Part shown: positions 16,502-24,480 of the stretch, one piece after another | Layout of the letters: each line of letters opens with the position of its first letter | Position numbering within the stretch: position 1 is the first letter of the stretch | Source of the DNA: Anaerolineae bacterium | GTDB taxonomy: Bacteria; Chloroflexota; Anaerolineae; UBA1429 | DNA length: 35,281 bases | Direction of reading: 5' to 3' | Assembly: GCA_007132185.1 (NCBI GenBank) | Contig: SLPC01000035.1 | Location: 1-35,281 of the forward strand | Translations under genes and position numbers: made by a program | The notes under the pieces: model-generated | The model's input: only the letters and a program-made list of their open reading frames with translations | The model's database searches: none | Told to the model about the DNA's origin: nothing

Positions 16502-16669
16502 CTAGCTCTTGAAGAACCATGACTCGGTGAACTCAGGATAGGCCCAGAGCGTATCCCACGTCCAGTAACCGCCTGTTTCGCTCACATTGCGCAAATTGTT
16601 GCGCACAAACAACGGGTGAGGCGCATTGCCCACAGTCCCGAATCTCACTGTCTGGCGCTCGATCGCAAG
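16502..16669 (-). pseudogene. Apparent 3' remnant of a protein gene (C-terminal ~55 residues)
   Basis: A minus-strand frame open from 16669 down to a TAG at 16502-16504, with no plausible start codon plus ribosome binding site. It encodes an aromatic-rich, protein-like end (GGYWTWDTLWAYPEF, then TESWFFKS). This looks like the C-terminus of a larger protein whose 5' part was deleted. It lies upstream of, and co-directional with, the GH4 operon, so a lost transporter component such as a solute-binding protein is possible, but I do not recognise the family. It could also be chance coding. Confidence 0.4.
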
Positions 16670-16681
16670 CTAAAGCAACCC

Positions 16682-16710
16682 TTGATCCCCAGACTCCTCA
16701 GGATTATACT
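16682..16710 (+). promoter_or_regulatory. Candidate sigma-70 promoter for the plus-strand sugar operon
   Basis: -35 TTGATC (16682-16687), a 17-nt spacer, -10 TATACT (16705-16710). The predicted start is near 16717, giving a leader of about 155 nt before the YdjC-like gene. The 16718-16871 leader shows no other clear element. Confidence 0.6.
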
Positions 16711-16871
16711 CTGGCCATCAAGTCAATGGCAAACAATGCGGGATATTCCCGAGGAGGTGGGCAAGCCTATAGGCATGGAAAAAGCACATAGAGGTCCCCG
16801 ATGGGCTCTGCGTCCCATCGCAAAGCAAAGGTATCTCATGTATGCGTCATGTAGAAACAGAGAGGATTCTT

Positions 16872-17780
16872 ATGATCGGCAAGCCGAACCCTGTGCTCAA
16901 TTCGTTGGGACTCGATGATTCCGATCGCGTTGTGGTCATGCATGCCGATGATATTGCGATGTGCCAGGCCACCATCACGGCCTTTGCCAAGGCCATCGAC
17001 TTTGGCCTGGTGACATCGGGTTCCATCATGGTGCCCTGCCCCTGGTTCCTCGAGATGGCCGCCTGGTGCCGGGCCAACCCCGATGCCGATGTCGGCGTGC
17101 ATGCCACGGTAACCAGCGAGTGGAAGACCTACCGCTGGGGGCCCATTACCACCTGCGACCCTGCCTCTGGCCTCATCGACGAGGAGGGCTACTTTCCCCA
17201 TCGACGCACAGGCGTCGACGCACCTGCGGACCTGGACGCCGTCGAGCTGGAAGTCCGCACCCAGATCGATCGCGCCGTGGAGGCTGGCATCAACCTCACC
17301 CATGTGGATCAGCATATGTTTGCCCTGGGCTATCCTACCCTCTTGCCCGCATACCTCAAGCCGGTGTTGGAACGCGGGCTGCCCCCGATCCTGTTCCGAA
17401 ACGAGGACATCTATCGCCGATGGACCGGCGTACAGGGCGCAGCCGATGAAGCGGTCCGCAGAGTGACCGAGCTGGTAGAGATGGGCGCGCCCGCTTTCGA
17501 CAGCGTCTATGAACTGCCGCGCCTGGAGCCCGAGGGCCAGGTCGAGATCACCAAACAGGTGATTGACGCCCTTGAGCCAGGCCTGCATCTGCTCCTGATG
17601 CATCCCGTCGACGATACGCCCGAAGTGCGAGCGATCATGCCCACCAGTTGGAAGGCCCGGGTGGCAAACCTGGAGACGATGCTGAGCGAGGACCTGGCGG
17701 CGCATATCAGGAACCGGGGCGTCCACCTGATCGGCTATCGCCCACTGCACGAACTGATGCAGCAGGTCACGATCGCCTAG
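16872..17780 (+). CDS. YdjC/ChbG-family carbohydrate deacetylase
   Basis: 302 residues from ATG 16872 (AGAGGA 5 nt upstream); an upstream in-frame ATG at 16842 is weaker. YdjC-type enzymes remove N-acetyl groups from chitin-type oligosaccharides or their phosphates using a divalent metal. The expected motifs are visible: HADDIAM (24-30, with D26/D27), GVHATVTSEW (H77) and HVDQHMF (H144, D146, H148). The next genes on the strand are a second NagB-like protein and an enolase-superfamily enzyme. A deacetylase followed by a deaminase-like protein is a sensible order for amino-sugar catabolism. The exact substrate is unknown. Confidence 0.87.
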   Translation: MIGKPNPVLNSLGLDDSDRVVVMHADDIAMCQATITAFAKAIDFGLVTSGSIMVPCPWFLEMAAWCRANPDADVGVHATVTSEWKTYRWGPITTCDPASGLIDEEGYFPHRRTGVDAPADLDAVELEVRTQIDRAVEAGINLTHVDQHMFALGYPTLLPAYLKPVLERGLPPILFRNEDIYRRWTGVQGAADEAVRRVTELVEMGAPAFDSVYELPRLEPEGQVEITKQVIDALEPGLHLLLMHPVDDTPEVRAIMPTSWKARVANLETMLSEDLAAHIRNRGVHLIGYRPLHELMQQVTIA

Positions 17781-17835
17781 CCGCAGGCGGCCAGGGCATA
17801 TAACGTGCACAGGACATCTGAACGCGCCAGTCAAT

Positions 17836-17861
17836 CCTGGGTAGAGCAGGTTCTATCCAGG
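17836..17861. repeat. Inverted repeat in the YdjC-NagB2 gap
   Basis: A 10-bp stem (17836-17845 with 17852-17861, one G-T pair) with a 6-nt loop and no T-run. It lies about 35 nt upstream of a candidate -35 box, so it could be an operator or an mRNA-end hairpin. Confidence 0.5.
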
Positions 17862-17895
17862 AAGCGCCTTGGCCAAAGCGGGTGCGCTCGATGCC

Positions 17896-17923
17896 TTGAC
17901 AGTGGGTGCCCAGGCAATATCGT
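17896..17923 (+). promoter_or_regulatory. Candidate promoter for the second NagB-like gene
   Basis: Perfect -35 TTGACA (17896-17901), a 16-nt spacer, and a weaker -10 TATCGT (17918-17923). TATAGG at 17923-17928 is an alternative -10, but the spacing is 21. The leader would be about 40 nt. Confidence 0.45.
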
Positions 17924-17968
17924 ATAGGTGCCACGTATCCTGTGTCGCGAGCTCGAAAGGAGAAACCG

Positions 17969-18895
17969 ATGCGCCCTTTGAGCAAGATCGCCCCCGACTG
18001 GTGGGATTATACGACTCTCGACCGCGCCATTCTGGACGAGGCGGCGGCCCTCAGCGCTGACGACTTGCTCCAACTCGCCCGGCCCGGCTTTGAGGTGGTG
18101 TTCTATGACACCCTCGAGTCGTTCTATCTCGCCGAAGCCCTCGAGTACATCGACGCGTGGCGCCAGGCCACCCCGGATGTGCCGGCAGGCCTCTGCGGCC
18201 CCATCGGGCCCACGGAGCAGCTCCCCCTGGTGGCCCAACTGGTCAACGCGCTGGAGCTGGACCTGCGGCATACCCACTTTTGGGCCATGGACGAGTGGAT
18301 CGTCGACGGCGAAAACGTAAGCGAGGATCATCCCCTGAGCTTTGTCAGGGCTGCCAAGAGCCTCTGCTTTGATCACATTCGGCCGGATCTGCGGATGCCG
18401 CCCGAGAACCTGCACTTTCCCCAGGCCGACTCGCCCGAGTACCTGGAGAGCTGGGAAAATGTGCGCTGCGTCACCATGCAGGGCGGCCAGGGCGAGGTCA
18501 AGCATTGGGCGTTCAACGATCCACCTCGGCGACAGGGCGCATATCAAGAGGCTCCCCCGCCGCCAGAGGTCTACGGAGAGCTGGGCACTCGCATCGTCGA
18601 GTTGCACCCGATTACCCTCATGCAGAACGCCCGCACGTCGGGCGGGGGCGTGGTGCAGAACGTGCCCTCGGAGGCAGTGACGGTCGGCCCTGTCGAGACA
18701 TGGAAAGCTGAGACCGTCTCGATCTGGCATGCGGGCATGCATGACAACCCGTTTGGGATGCGCCTGACGACGCTCATGATCTCCAAGGGGATCGCCGACA
18801 GCGCCGTACCCATGTCTCTGTTGGCCGATCATCCCCATGTGCGGTTCAACTTTTACCGGCCTGGCATCGGCACCACCCAGGCAGAGATGCATTGA
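17969..18895 (+). CDS. NagB-family sugar-phosphate isomerase/deaminase-like protein, divergent
   Basis: 308 residues from ATG 17969 (AAAGGAG 6 nt upstream). Relation to NagB shows in [12 protein letters not shown] (D108, the Asp72 equivalent) and [14 protein letters not shown] (172-185), where H179 matches His143 and D184 replaces Glu148. The Asp141 position is V177. It is only distantly similar to the NagB-like protein encoded at 14009-14887, so this is not a recent duplication. It lies in a plus-strand cluster after a YdjC-type deacetylase and 55 nt before an enolase-superfamily gene. Activity as a classic glucosamine-6-phosphate deaminase is doubtful; a related isomerase, lactonase or deaminase is possible. 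Confidence 0.72.
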   Translation: MRPLSKIAPDWWDYTTLDRAILDEAAALSADDLLQLARPGFEVVFYDTLESFYLAEALEYIDAWRQATPDVPAGLCGPIGPTEQLPLVAQLVNALELDLRHTHFWAMDEWIVDGENVSEDHPLSFVRAAKSLCFDHIRPDLRMPPENLHFPQADSPEYLESWENVRCVTMQGGQGEVKHWAFNDPPRRQGAYQEAPPPPEVYGELGTRIVELHPITLMQNARTSGGGVVQNVPSEAVTVGPVETWKAETVSIWHAGMHDNPFGMRLTTLMISKGIADSAVPMSLLADHPHVRFNFYRPGIGTTQAEMH

Positions 18896-18950
18896 CCCGA
18901 CGGCGGCTCATCGTCGTCGTGGGTCGAGCTATCTATATGAGGAGGCGTCC

Positions 18951-20072
18951 ATGCGAATCACCAATGTCGAGGTCCTGCGTAGCAAGGCACCCGTCAGGCT
19001 TCCCGAGCCGTGGCGCCCTGCCTGGACCGAGCCCGATGGCCAGGCCGTGCAAGAGTTCTTCTTTTCATTCTATCGGGTTACCACCGATGAGGGGATCGTT
19101 GGTTATGGCCCCCACAGCGGCCATCCCCGGCCTGAAGCGCTGATTGGGACCGATCCCATGCTGGTGGGGGCCTTCTGGGAGACCTACATGGGGGGCCGCC
19201 GGGCGGGCAACGCGGGTCACAACGCCAGCGGCCTGGAGATCGCCCTGTGGGACATTGTCGGCAAGACAGCCGGCCTGCCCATCTACCAACTGCTGGGCGC
19301 CCAGCGCAAGCGCATCATGGTGTATGCCGCCACGAGCCGGCTCCTGAGCGTGGACGAGACCGTCACCCAAGTCCAGGCGTTGGCCGAGCAGGGCTTTCGA
19401 GCGGTCAAGCTGCGCCTGCATCGCCGCAATCCCTGGGACGATCTGGCGGTGGTCGAGGCGGTGCGAGCGGCCGTGGGCAACGATCTGCTCATCCTTGTGG
19501 ATGCCAACCAGAACAATGCCTCGGACGGCTATTCGTTCTGGTCTCGCAAGACGGCGCTGGAGATGGCGCAGGAACTGGATGCCCTGGGCGTCTATTACTT
19601 GGAAGAGCCGTTGCCGCGCACCGACATCGAGGGCCTGGCCGACATCGCCTCGACCGTGGACATGTACATTGCCGGCGGAGAGCACACGCCCACAGTCTTT
19701 GATCTGCGAGAGCATCTGGCGCGAGGCGCCTATGATATCGTTCAGCCCGACGTCTCCCTGGGCGGCAACATGGGTCTCACAGGCGTGCGTGTGGCGGCAA
19801 GCTGGGCCGACCTGTTCGGGCGTCTGATCATCCCCCATGTCATGTCCGGGCCGGGGCACCTGATGAGCCTGGCGGCTACGCTGCATGCCATGGCCACCGT
19901 CCCCAACTGCCCCATGATCGAGTATGCCTATGATCCTCCGCTGCTTACCCCCGAGACGATGCAGGCCGTTGCGCAGGAGCCGATCCTGGTGGAGGAGGAT
20001 GGGTGCGTCCCGGTTCCTACGGGGCCGGGGCTGGGCATCGAGCTGGATGAGGAGCAATTCATAGTGGGATAG
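18951..20072 (+). CDS. Enolase-superfamily protein (mandelate racemase / muconate lactonizing type), probable sugar-acid dehydratase
   Basis: 373 residues from ATG 18951 (GAGGAGG 5 nt upstream). An N-terminal capping domain (1-125) precedes a TIM barrel. Metal ligands are D184 (VDANQN), E219 (LEEP) and E244 (GGEHT). The second-strand acid/base motif is K153-L-R155, so K-x-R replaces K-x-K. On the other face are D267 (QPDVSLGG) and H296 (IPHVMSG), the His/Asp pair of the mandelate racemase subgroup. These enzymes abstract the alpha-proton of carboxylates; many are aldonate or aldarate dehydratases. The context (deacetylase, NagB-like protein) suggests an acid sugar. The substrate is unassigned. 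Confidence 0.87.
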   Translation: MRITNVEVLRSKAPVRLPEPWRPAWTEPDGQAVQEFFFSFYRVTTDEGIVGYGPHSGHPRPEALIGTDPMLVGAFWETYMGGRRAGNAGHNASGLEIALWDIVGKTAGLPIYQLLGAQRKRIMVYAATSRLLSVDETVTQVQALAEQGFRAVKLRLHRRNPWDDLAVVEAVRAAVGNDLLILVDANQNNASDGYSFWSRKTALEMAQELDALGVYYLEEPLPRTDIEGLADIASTVDMYIAGGEHTPTVFDLREHLARGAYDIVQPDVSLGGNMGLTGVRVAASWADLFGRLIIPHVMSGPGHLMSLAATLHAMATVPNCPMIEYAYDPPLLTPETMQAVAQEPILVEEDGCVPVPTGPGLGIELDEEQFIVG

Positions 20073-20109
20073 TGAGCCGGGACTGGTGTTGGGAACGTAT
20101 GAGAGCGCT

Positions 20110-20241
20110 GTGACGGGGCGAGCCATCTTCTATGCAAGGCGGTGTACCGATGGGAAGCGCAAGATCGACGAGCAGGTCCTCCAGCCCGATTCACCAGGCT
20201 TTGTGGCCGACTTTTGGCACCGGTTAAAAGCGTGGCGGTAG
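20110..20241 (+). CDS. Possible small ORF or gene remnant (43 aa)
   Basis: GTG 20110 to TAG 20241 in the gap after the enolase-superfamily gene. The composition is protein-like, with a basic C-terminus ending DFWHRLKAWR. No ribosome binding site or family match was seen. The frame extends upstream to 20065 without a better start. It may be a decayed gene end or chance. Confidence 0.22.
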   Translation: MTGRAIFYARRCTDGKRKIDEQVLQPDSPGFVADFWHRLKAWR

Positions 20242-20303
20242 GAGCAAAGGCGCTATAACCGACGCACGCGATCGACAACGTGGAGAGTCGCCCAGAGTTG
20301 TCG

Positions 20304-21158
20304 CTAGGGGCAATTGAGCGCTCTGCGCCAGCCCGCCAACACGGCCTCTGCCTCGTTGGAGAACCAGCGCTCCCCATAGCGGGTGTTGATCACCGTCTGC
20401 TCATAGTAGGTACAACCAGGAAAATGATAGATACGCTCACCTGTTCTGTAGCTGATGTTGCCTTTGATGCAGCGGTCACAGGTGTAGCCGGTCCAGCCGT
20501 TGATGTGAGGGACGGGAGTGGGTGCTCGCGTCGGCACCCATGTGGGCATCAGTATAGGCGCACGCGTCGGCGCAGTGCCGCCACGAACCGTGACACGGAT
20601 CCAAAAGACGGGCCCAAAGCAGTGCATCCCGGCGCAAAGCTGGTATCTGGCCTCATAGTTTCCATCAGTGCCCGGCATAGTCATCGAGTGCGCAATCTCT
20701 GCCGTTGCCCCAGCGAGGGTAAGTGGCACGACCTCTAGCCCTGCCCAGTGGACCGGTTTGCCATCCCTGTGCGGCGTCAGGCGCACATCATCATACCAGT
20801 GGCACGTTCCCGTATTGCGCAGCTCCCATGCCTTGGAATGACGCTCGTCGGGTCTCATGATCGTCCCATCAGGGATGTTGACATCGCGAACGAAGGCGGC
20901 ATCGTAGCGGCAGTTGGGCACGTTGGTCGGACTCGGTCGGGACGTGGGCGACACCCGCGTAGGGATGCGGCTGGGCACCCAGCGTGTGCTGGTTGCGGCT
21001 GCGGTCAACCGAGGCTGTGTGACGACCGTCGGCGGAACCGGGGACGGGACAGAGCCTACAGAAGGCGAGGAACTATCCAAACTGCACCCTGCGAGCACAA
21101 TCAAACCCACAAAGATGACCACTAACAATATAGTAGAATTCTTTACCATAGCTCCCAT
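20304..21158 (-). CDS. Surface lipoprotein with NBR1-type Ig-like domain and a C-terminal IKGN/GERWF-type domain
   Basis: 284 residues. The signal peptide ends in a lipobox (VLAGC, Cys25). A Pro/Ser/Thr-rich linker (about 30-80) follows. An NBR1-like Ig domain is at about 82-195 (FVRDVNIPDGTIMRPDER, then KAWELRNTGTCHW), then a second TRAPTPVP linker. The C-terminal domain (about 222-284) has CDRCIKGNISYRTGERIYH, PGCTYYEQT, and GERWFSNEAEAVLAGWR. This domain recurs at the end of secreted nucleases and other bacterial surface proteins. Starts at 21158 and 21149 are both weakly supported; either keeps the signal peptide. No operon partners. It may bind a ligand or metal at the cell surface; the function is unknown. 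Confidence 0.78.
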   Translation of the reverse strand: MGAMVKNSTILLVVIFVGLIVLAGCSLDSSSPSVGSVPSPVPPTVVTQPRLTAAATSTRWVPSRIPTRVSPTSRPSPTNVPNCRYDAAFVRDVNIPDGTIMRPDERHSKAWELRNTGTCHWYDDVRLTPHRDGKPVHWAGLEVVPLTLAGATAEIAHSMTMPGTDGNYEARYQLCAGMHCFGPVFWIRVTVRGGTAPTRAPILMPTWVPTRAPTPVPHINGWTGYTCDRCIKGNISYRTGERIYHFPGCTYYEQTVINTRYGERWFSNEAEAVLAGWRRALNCP

Positions 21159-21390
21159 AGCTCTTGTGTGCCACGAGCACCTATTACCAGCCTATTGTAG
21201 CAGGCGCAGAGAGATCCATGGCCGAATGCCGTGAAATCTGAGTAAAACCGCGTATGGTGTGCATTCCTGTGGACAGGTACCAAGCGACACACTAAAATAG
21301 GCCTTGGCAGGCGCGAAAGACCCAAGGACGATAAGAGACAAAGATTCAGGATCGCGAGAAGTGATTCAATCTATGAGGGGACAGAGGGAG
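21159..21390. other. Intergenic region upstream of the NBR1-Ig lipoprotein
   Basis: No supported gene. On the minus strand TACAAT (21194-21199) could be the -10 of the lipoprotein promoter, but no -35 hexamer lies 16-18 nt away. It is otherwise featureless up to the terminator at 21391. Confidence 0.3.
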
Positions 21391-21429
21391 TAAAACAAAA
21401 CTCGCTCCCGAGTTGCCCTCAAGAGCGAG
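21391..21429 (-). terminator. Intrinsic terminator of the tadA/tRNA-Ser transcript
   Basis: Read on the minus strand, a 12-bp stem (7 perfect outer pairs, 21423-21429 with 21401-21407, plus five inner pairs with two G-T wobbles) and a 5-nt loop are followed by TTTTGTTTTA. It lies 63 nt past the tRNA 3' end. Confidence 0.85.
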
Positions 21430-21492
21430 CTGTTGACAAGAGATTCTTCCATTGGCGTATGAATGCGGTACGCACTCGCTGGCTCACTTTAG

Positions 21493-21579
21493 CGGAGGGG
21501 GTGGGATTCGAACCCACGGTGACGCAAGCGCCACAACGGTTTTCGAGACCGCCCCGATCAACCACTCTGGCACCCCTCC
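21493..21579 (-). tRNA. tRNA-Ser (anticodon CGA)
   Basis: 87 nt, class II with a long variable arm. Acceptor GGAGGGG (5') pairs with CCCCTCC (3'), with a G discriminator. The anticodon arm is GCGGT-CTCGAAA-ACCGT, giving anticodon CGA, which reads UCG serine codons. The variable arm is about 16 nt (GTGGCGC/GCGTCAC region). The T arm is GTGGG-TTCGAAT-CCCAC. The 3' CCA is not encoded. It begins 13 nt after the tadA stop codon, so it is probably cut from the same transcript. Confidence 0.95.
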
Positions 21580-21592
21580 GGGTTGCTATAGA

Positions 21593-22057
21593 TCACGGAT
21601 TGTCGTATGAACGACGTAGGCTCTGAAAGAACGTGTCCATTAGAGCCTGGGCCTCGTCGGCCAGCACGCCAAAGGTAACCCGCAGACGATGGTTCAGCCA
21701 GGGCGACCGTACCAGGTCATACACCGAGCCGGCGGCTCCCGTCTTGGGGTCATGCAGAGCAAACACCACCTCGTCGACCCGAGCATTCACCAAGGCCCCG
21801 GCGCACATGCAACAGGGCTCCAAGGTGCAGTACAGCGTGGCCCCGGCCAGGCGCCAACTCTGGCGGTGTGTCCCGGCCTCGCGCAGCGCCAATATCTCGG
21901 CATGAGCCGTGGGGTCGGCGTCGGCTTCTTTGCGGTTATGCCCGCGCCCAATCACCTCGCCCTGCCAGACAACCACAGCGCCCACGGGGATCTCTCCCTC
22001 GCGGGCGGCCAACTCGGCCTCTTTCAGCGCCTCGCGCATCCAATGTGCGTGATCCAT
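21593..22057 (-). CDS. tadA: tRNA-specific adenosine deaminase TadA
   Basis: 154 residues from ATG 22057. TadA deaminates adenosine 34 to inosine in tRNA-Arg(ACG). It shows the zinc-deaminase signatures HAEILAL (H52 zinc ligand, E54 proton shuttle) and PCCMCAGAL (C82 and C85 zinc ligands). Length and the AREGEIPVGAVVV start are typical of TadA. The promoter places the transcript start at about 22061, so the mRNA has almost no leader; ATG 22063, six nt upstream, is a close alternative start. tRNA-Ser(CGA) follows 13 nt downstream and a terminator follows that. Other cytidine/guanine deaminase-family members are less likely. Confidence 0.92.
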   Translation of the reverse strand: MDHAHWMREALKEAELAAREGEIPVGAVVVWQGEVIGRGHNRKEADADPTAHAEILALREAGTHRQSWRLAGATLYCTLEPCCMCAGALVNARVDEVVFALHDPKTGAAGSVYDLVRSPWLNHRLRVTFGVLADEAQALMDTFFQSLRRSYDNP

Positions 22058-22067
22058 ATGCATATCG

Positions 22068-22095
22068 ATTATAGCACAGCGCGACTCTATGCCAA
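22068..22095 (-). promoter_or_regulatory. Promoter of tadA, leaderless or nearly so
   Basis: On the minus strand: -35 TTGGCA (22095-22090), a 16-nt spacer, perfect -10 TATAAT (22073-22068). The expected start point at about 22061 is at or just before the two candidate ATGs (22063, 22057), leaving no room for a Shine-Dalgarno sequence. Confidence 0.75.
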
Positions 22096-22125
22096 ACAGG
22101 CGGCCCTGCGTCGCAGAGGCCTGCT

Positions 22126-24480
22126 GTGACCCTTGTTTATATCGCCATCGCATGGACCCTCGGCCTGATGGCGGGGGCGGCTTTGCATCCCTCGCCTCCG
22201 GTCCTGGCCCTGGCGACGCTCTGGGCCCTGGCTGGCCTGCTGCTCGAAGCCGAGCATCCCCACCGTCGGCGCATTGCGACCCTGACCCTGGTGCTGATTC
22301 TGGGCGCCTGGCGCTGGCAGATGGCGCAGCCCCGCTTTGGCCCCCACGATCTGGCCAGCTACAACGATCGCGGCATGGTCATGGTCGAGGGCTATGTCTC
22401 TGCCGAACCCGACATTCGCAGCTCTCGCACCCAACTCCAGGTCACGGTGGAACGCATCACTCTCGATGACGAGCCTCTCGACGTACGTGGCAAGTTGCTA
22501 GCCACGGTATCGCTCTACCCGGCCTATGCCTATGGCGACCGGGTGCGCTGCTATGGCAAGCTCGAGACGCCTCCTATATTAGACGACTTTGACTATCGCG
22601 AGTACCTGGCGGCCCGTGGCGTATACTCGCTCATGCGTTGGGCATCCATCGAGCCTCTGCAGGCCTACGGTGGCAACCCCCTCCTGCGCGCCCTATACCA
22701 ACTCAAGACCACTCTCCGCCACCGTATCGACCGGATCCTGCCCCATCCCGAGGCCGGGTTGCTCCAGGGCATTCTCCTGGGCCTTCGTCACACCTTGCCG
22801 CATGATCTGGCCCAGGCGTTCCGCGTCGCCGGACTCAGCCATATCATCGTCGTCTCGGGCTTTCATGTCAGCACCCTGATGCAGGCCTGGTTCTTTGGCA
22901 GTCGCCGCTGGATGCACCGCTGGACCAGCCTGGGCCTGGGACTGGGAATGCTCGGGCTCCTGGTGGCATTCATCGGTCCTTCGCCATCGGTGATGCGTGC
23001 CGGGCTGGTCGGGGGCCTGTTCATGATCGCGCAGCTCGTGGGTCGCAGGGCAACGCCCCTGGCCAGCCTGGCAGCCACCGCCCTCGTCATGACCGCCGTC
23101 AATCCCCTGCTGCTTCACAGTGTGGGCTACCAGCTCTCTTTCGCGGCTACTCTGGCCCTGGTCCTCTTGCAGCCCCGCCTGGCCGAGGGCGTGTACGCAC
23201 GGCTCTATGGCGGCTCTGACGCCGCCCCTGCCTGGACGCGCATCCTATGGGAGATTCTCCTGACCACCTTTGCCGCCCAGATGGTGACGCTGCCCATCGT
23301 CTGGGCCAACTTTCGCCAGATCTCGACTGTGGCGCTGCTGGCCAACGCGCTGGTGCTGCCGGTCCTGCCCCTAATCCTGATCCCGGGCCTGCTCGTGACG
23401 TTGCTCAGCCTGCCTGCGCCAGGCCTTGCCCGCTTGGCGGGCTATGCCTTGTGGCTGCCCTTACGTTGGATCACAGAAGTGGCCCGCACTCTCAGCGCCT
23501 TGCCTTGGGCATCTATTCCAGTACCCCAGTTGCCGCCGTGGATCGCCTGGGCATTCTATGCCGCTCTATTGGGGATCATACTGAAACGTCCCCTGCGCCG
23601 AACCCGCTCTGCCAGGAGAGCAGCCCCCGCATGGCGGCCCCTGGCGGGCTATGCTGCGCTCGCCCTGGCATTGGTTCTCGTCTGGAGCGCCGTGTTCGCA
23701 CTGCCAGACGACAAGCTGCGGGTCTATATGCTCGATGTGGGCCAGGGCGACGCCATGCTGATCCGCACCCCCGAGGGCCATGTGGTCCTCATTGACGGCG
23801 GGCCTGACCCGGTCCTCATGAGCGCGCATCTGGGTCGAAAGCTGGCCTTTTGGGAGCGACGCATCGATATGATCATTGTCACTCATCAGGATGCCGATCA
23901 TCTGGCAGGGCTGGTACCGCTGGTGGATCGATACCAGGTGGCGCAGATCGTCCAGAGCAGCCCCGTAGCCAGCAGCCTGCTGAGCGCCGAGTGGCGCCGC
24001 CGCCTCGATGCTGGCGAGATCGTCGAACATCGCGTTCAGCGTGGTGACGTGCTCCTATTGGGCGACACCCGTCTGTCGGTCTTGCATCCCGCAACCTATC
24101 TGGAGCATAATGTCCCCGATGACAATGACAACTCGGTGGTGGTCATGCTGGAGCATGGCAGCTTTCGTATGCTCTTTACGGGCGACATCGAGACACGGGG
24201 CGAACGGGATCTCCTGAGCGCCGGGCTGGATCTGTCCGCCACGGTGCTCAAAGTATCGCATCACGGCTCGGGCACATCGTCCACGGCGCCTTTTCTGGCG
24301 CGAACCGCCCCACAGGTCGCCGTCATCGGCGTGGGCGCTGATAATCGCTTTGGGCATCCGTGCCCGCTCGTGCTAGAGCGACTGGAGGATCTGGAGGTCC
24401 GGGTATACCGCACCGACCAGGTAGGCACCATCGAACTGGCCACCGATGGAAGGCAGCTATGGATCAAGACCGACCGCTAG
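22126..24480 (+). CDS. comEC: ComEC/Rec2-type DNA uptake channel protein
   Basis: 784 residues, full length for ComEC. An N-terminal DUF4131-like domain with two membrane helices and an OB-like fold is at about 1-180. The competence domain with many membrane helices is at about 205-500 (GLLQGILLGLRHTLP, then SHIIVVSGFHVS). A C-terminal metallo-beta-lactamase-like domain is at about 525-784 (MLDVGQGDAMLI; H587, D591 and H592 in THQDADHLAG; VSHHGSGTSS). ComEC moves single-stranded DNA across the inner membrane during natural transformation; the C-terminal domain is thought to degrade the other strand. GTG 22126 is preceded by GAGG. It is divergent from tadA. Its 3' end overlaps a VOC gene by 22 nt. 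Confidence 0.93.
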   Translation: MTLVYIAIAWTLGLMAGAALHPSPPVLALATLWALAGLLLEAEHPHRRRIATLTLVLILGAWRWQMAQPRFGPHDLASYNDRGMVMVEGYVSAEPDIRSSRTQLQVTVERITLDDEPLDVRGKLLATVSLYPAYAYGDRVRCYGKLETPPILDDFDYREYLAARGVYSLMRWASIEPLQAYGGNPLLRALYQLKTTLRHRIDRILPHPEAGLLQGILLGLRHTLPHDLAQAFRVAGLSHIIVVSGFHVSTLMQAWFFGSRRWMHRWTSLGLGLGMLGLLVAFIGPSPSVMRAGLVGGLFMIAQLVGRRATPLASLAATALVMTAVNPLLLHSVGYQLSFAATLALVLLQPRLAEGVYARLYGGSDAAPAWTRILWEILLTTFAAQMVTLPIVWANFRQISTVALLANALVLPVLPLILIPGLLVTLLSLPAPGLARLAGYALWLPLRWITEVARTLSALPWASIPVPQLPPWIAWAFYAALLGIILKRPLRRTRSARRAAPAWRPLAGYAALALALVLVWSAVFALPDDKLRVYMLDVGQGDAMLIRTPEGHVVLIDGGPDPVLMSAHLGRKLAFWERRIDMIIVTHQDADHLAGLVPLVDRYQVAQIVQSSPVASSLLSAEWRRRLDAGEIVEHRVQRGDVLLLGDTRLSVLHPATYLEHNVPDDNDNSVVVMLEHGSFRMLFTGDIETRGERDLLSAGLDLSATVLKVSHHGSGTSSTAPFLARTAPQVAVIGVGADNRFGHPCPLVLERLEDLEVRVYRTDQVGTIELATDGRQLWIKTDR

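Noticed and set aside
16836-17834. 332-codon minus-strand frame opposite the YdjC-like gene
   Set aside because: Antisense shadow; the plus strand shows clear YdjC motifs and a ribosome binding site.
17831-18892. 353-codon minus-strand frame opposite the second NagB-like gene
   Set aside because: Antisense shadow with no domain motifs.
19065-20126. 353-codon minus-strand frame opposite the enolase-superfamily gene
   Set aside because: Antisense shadow; enolase metal-ligand motifs are on the plus strand.
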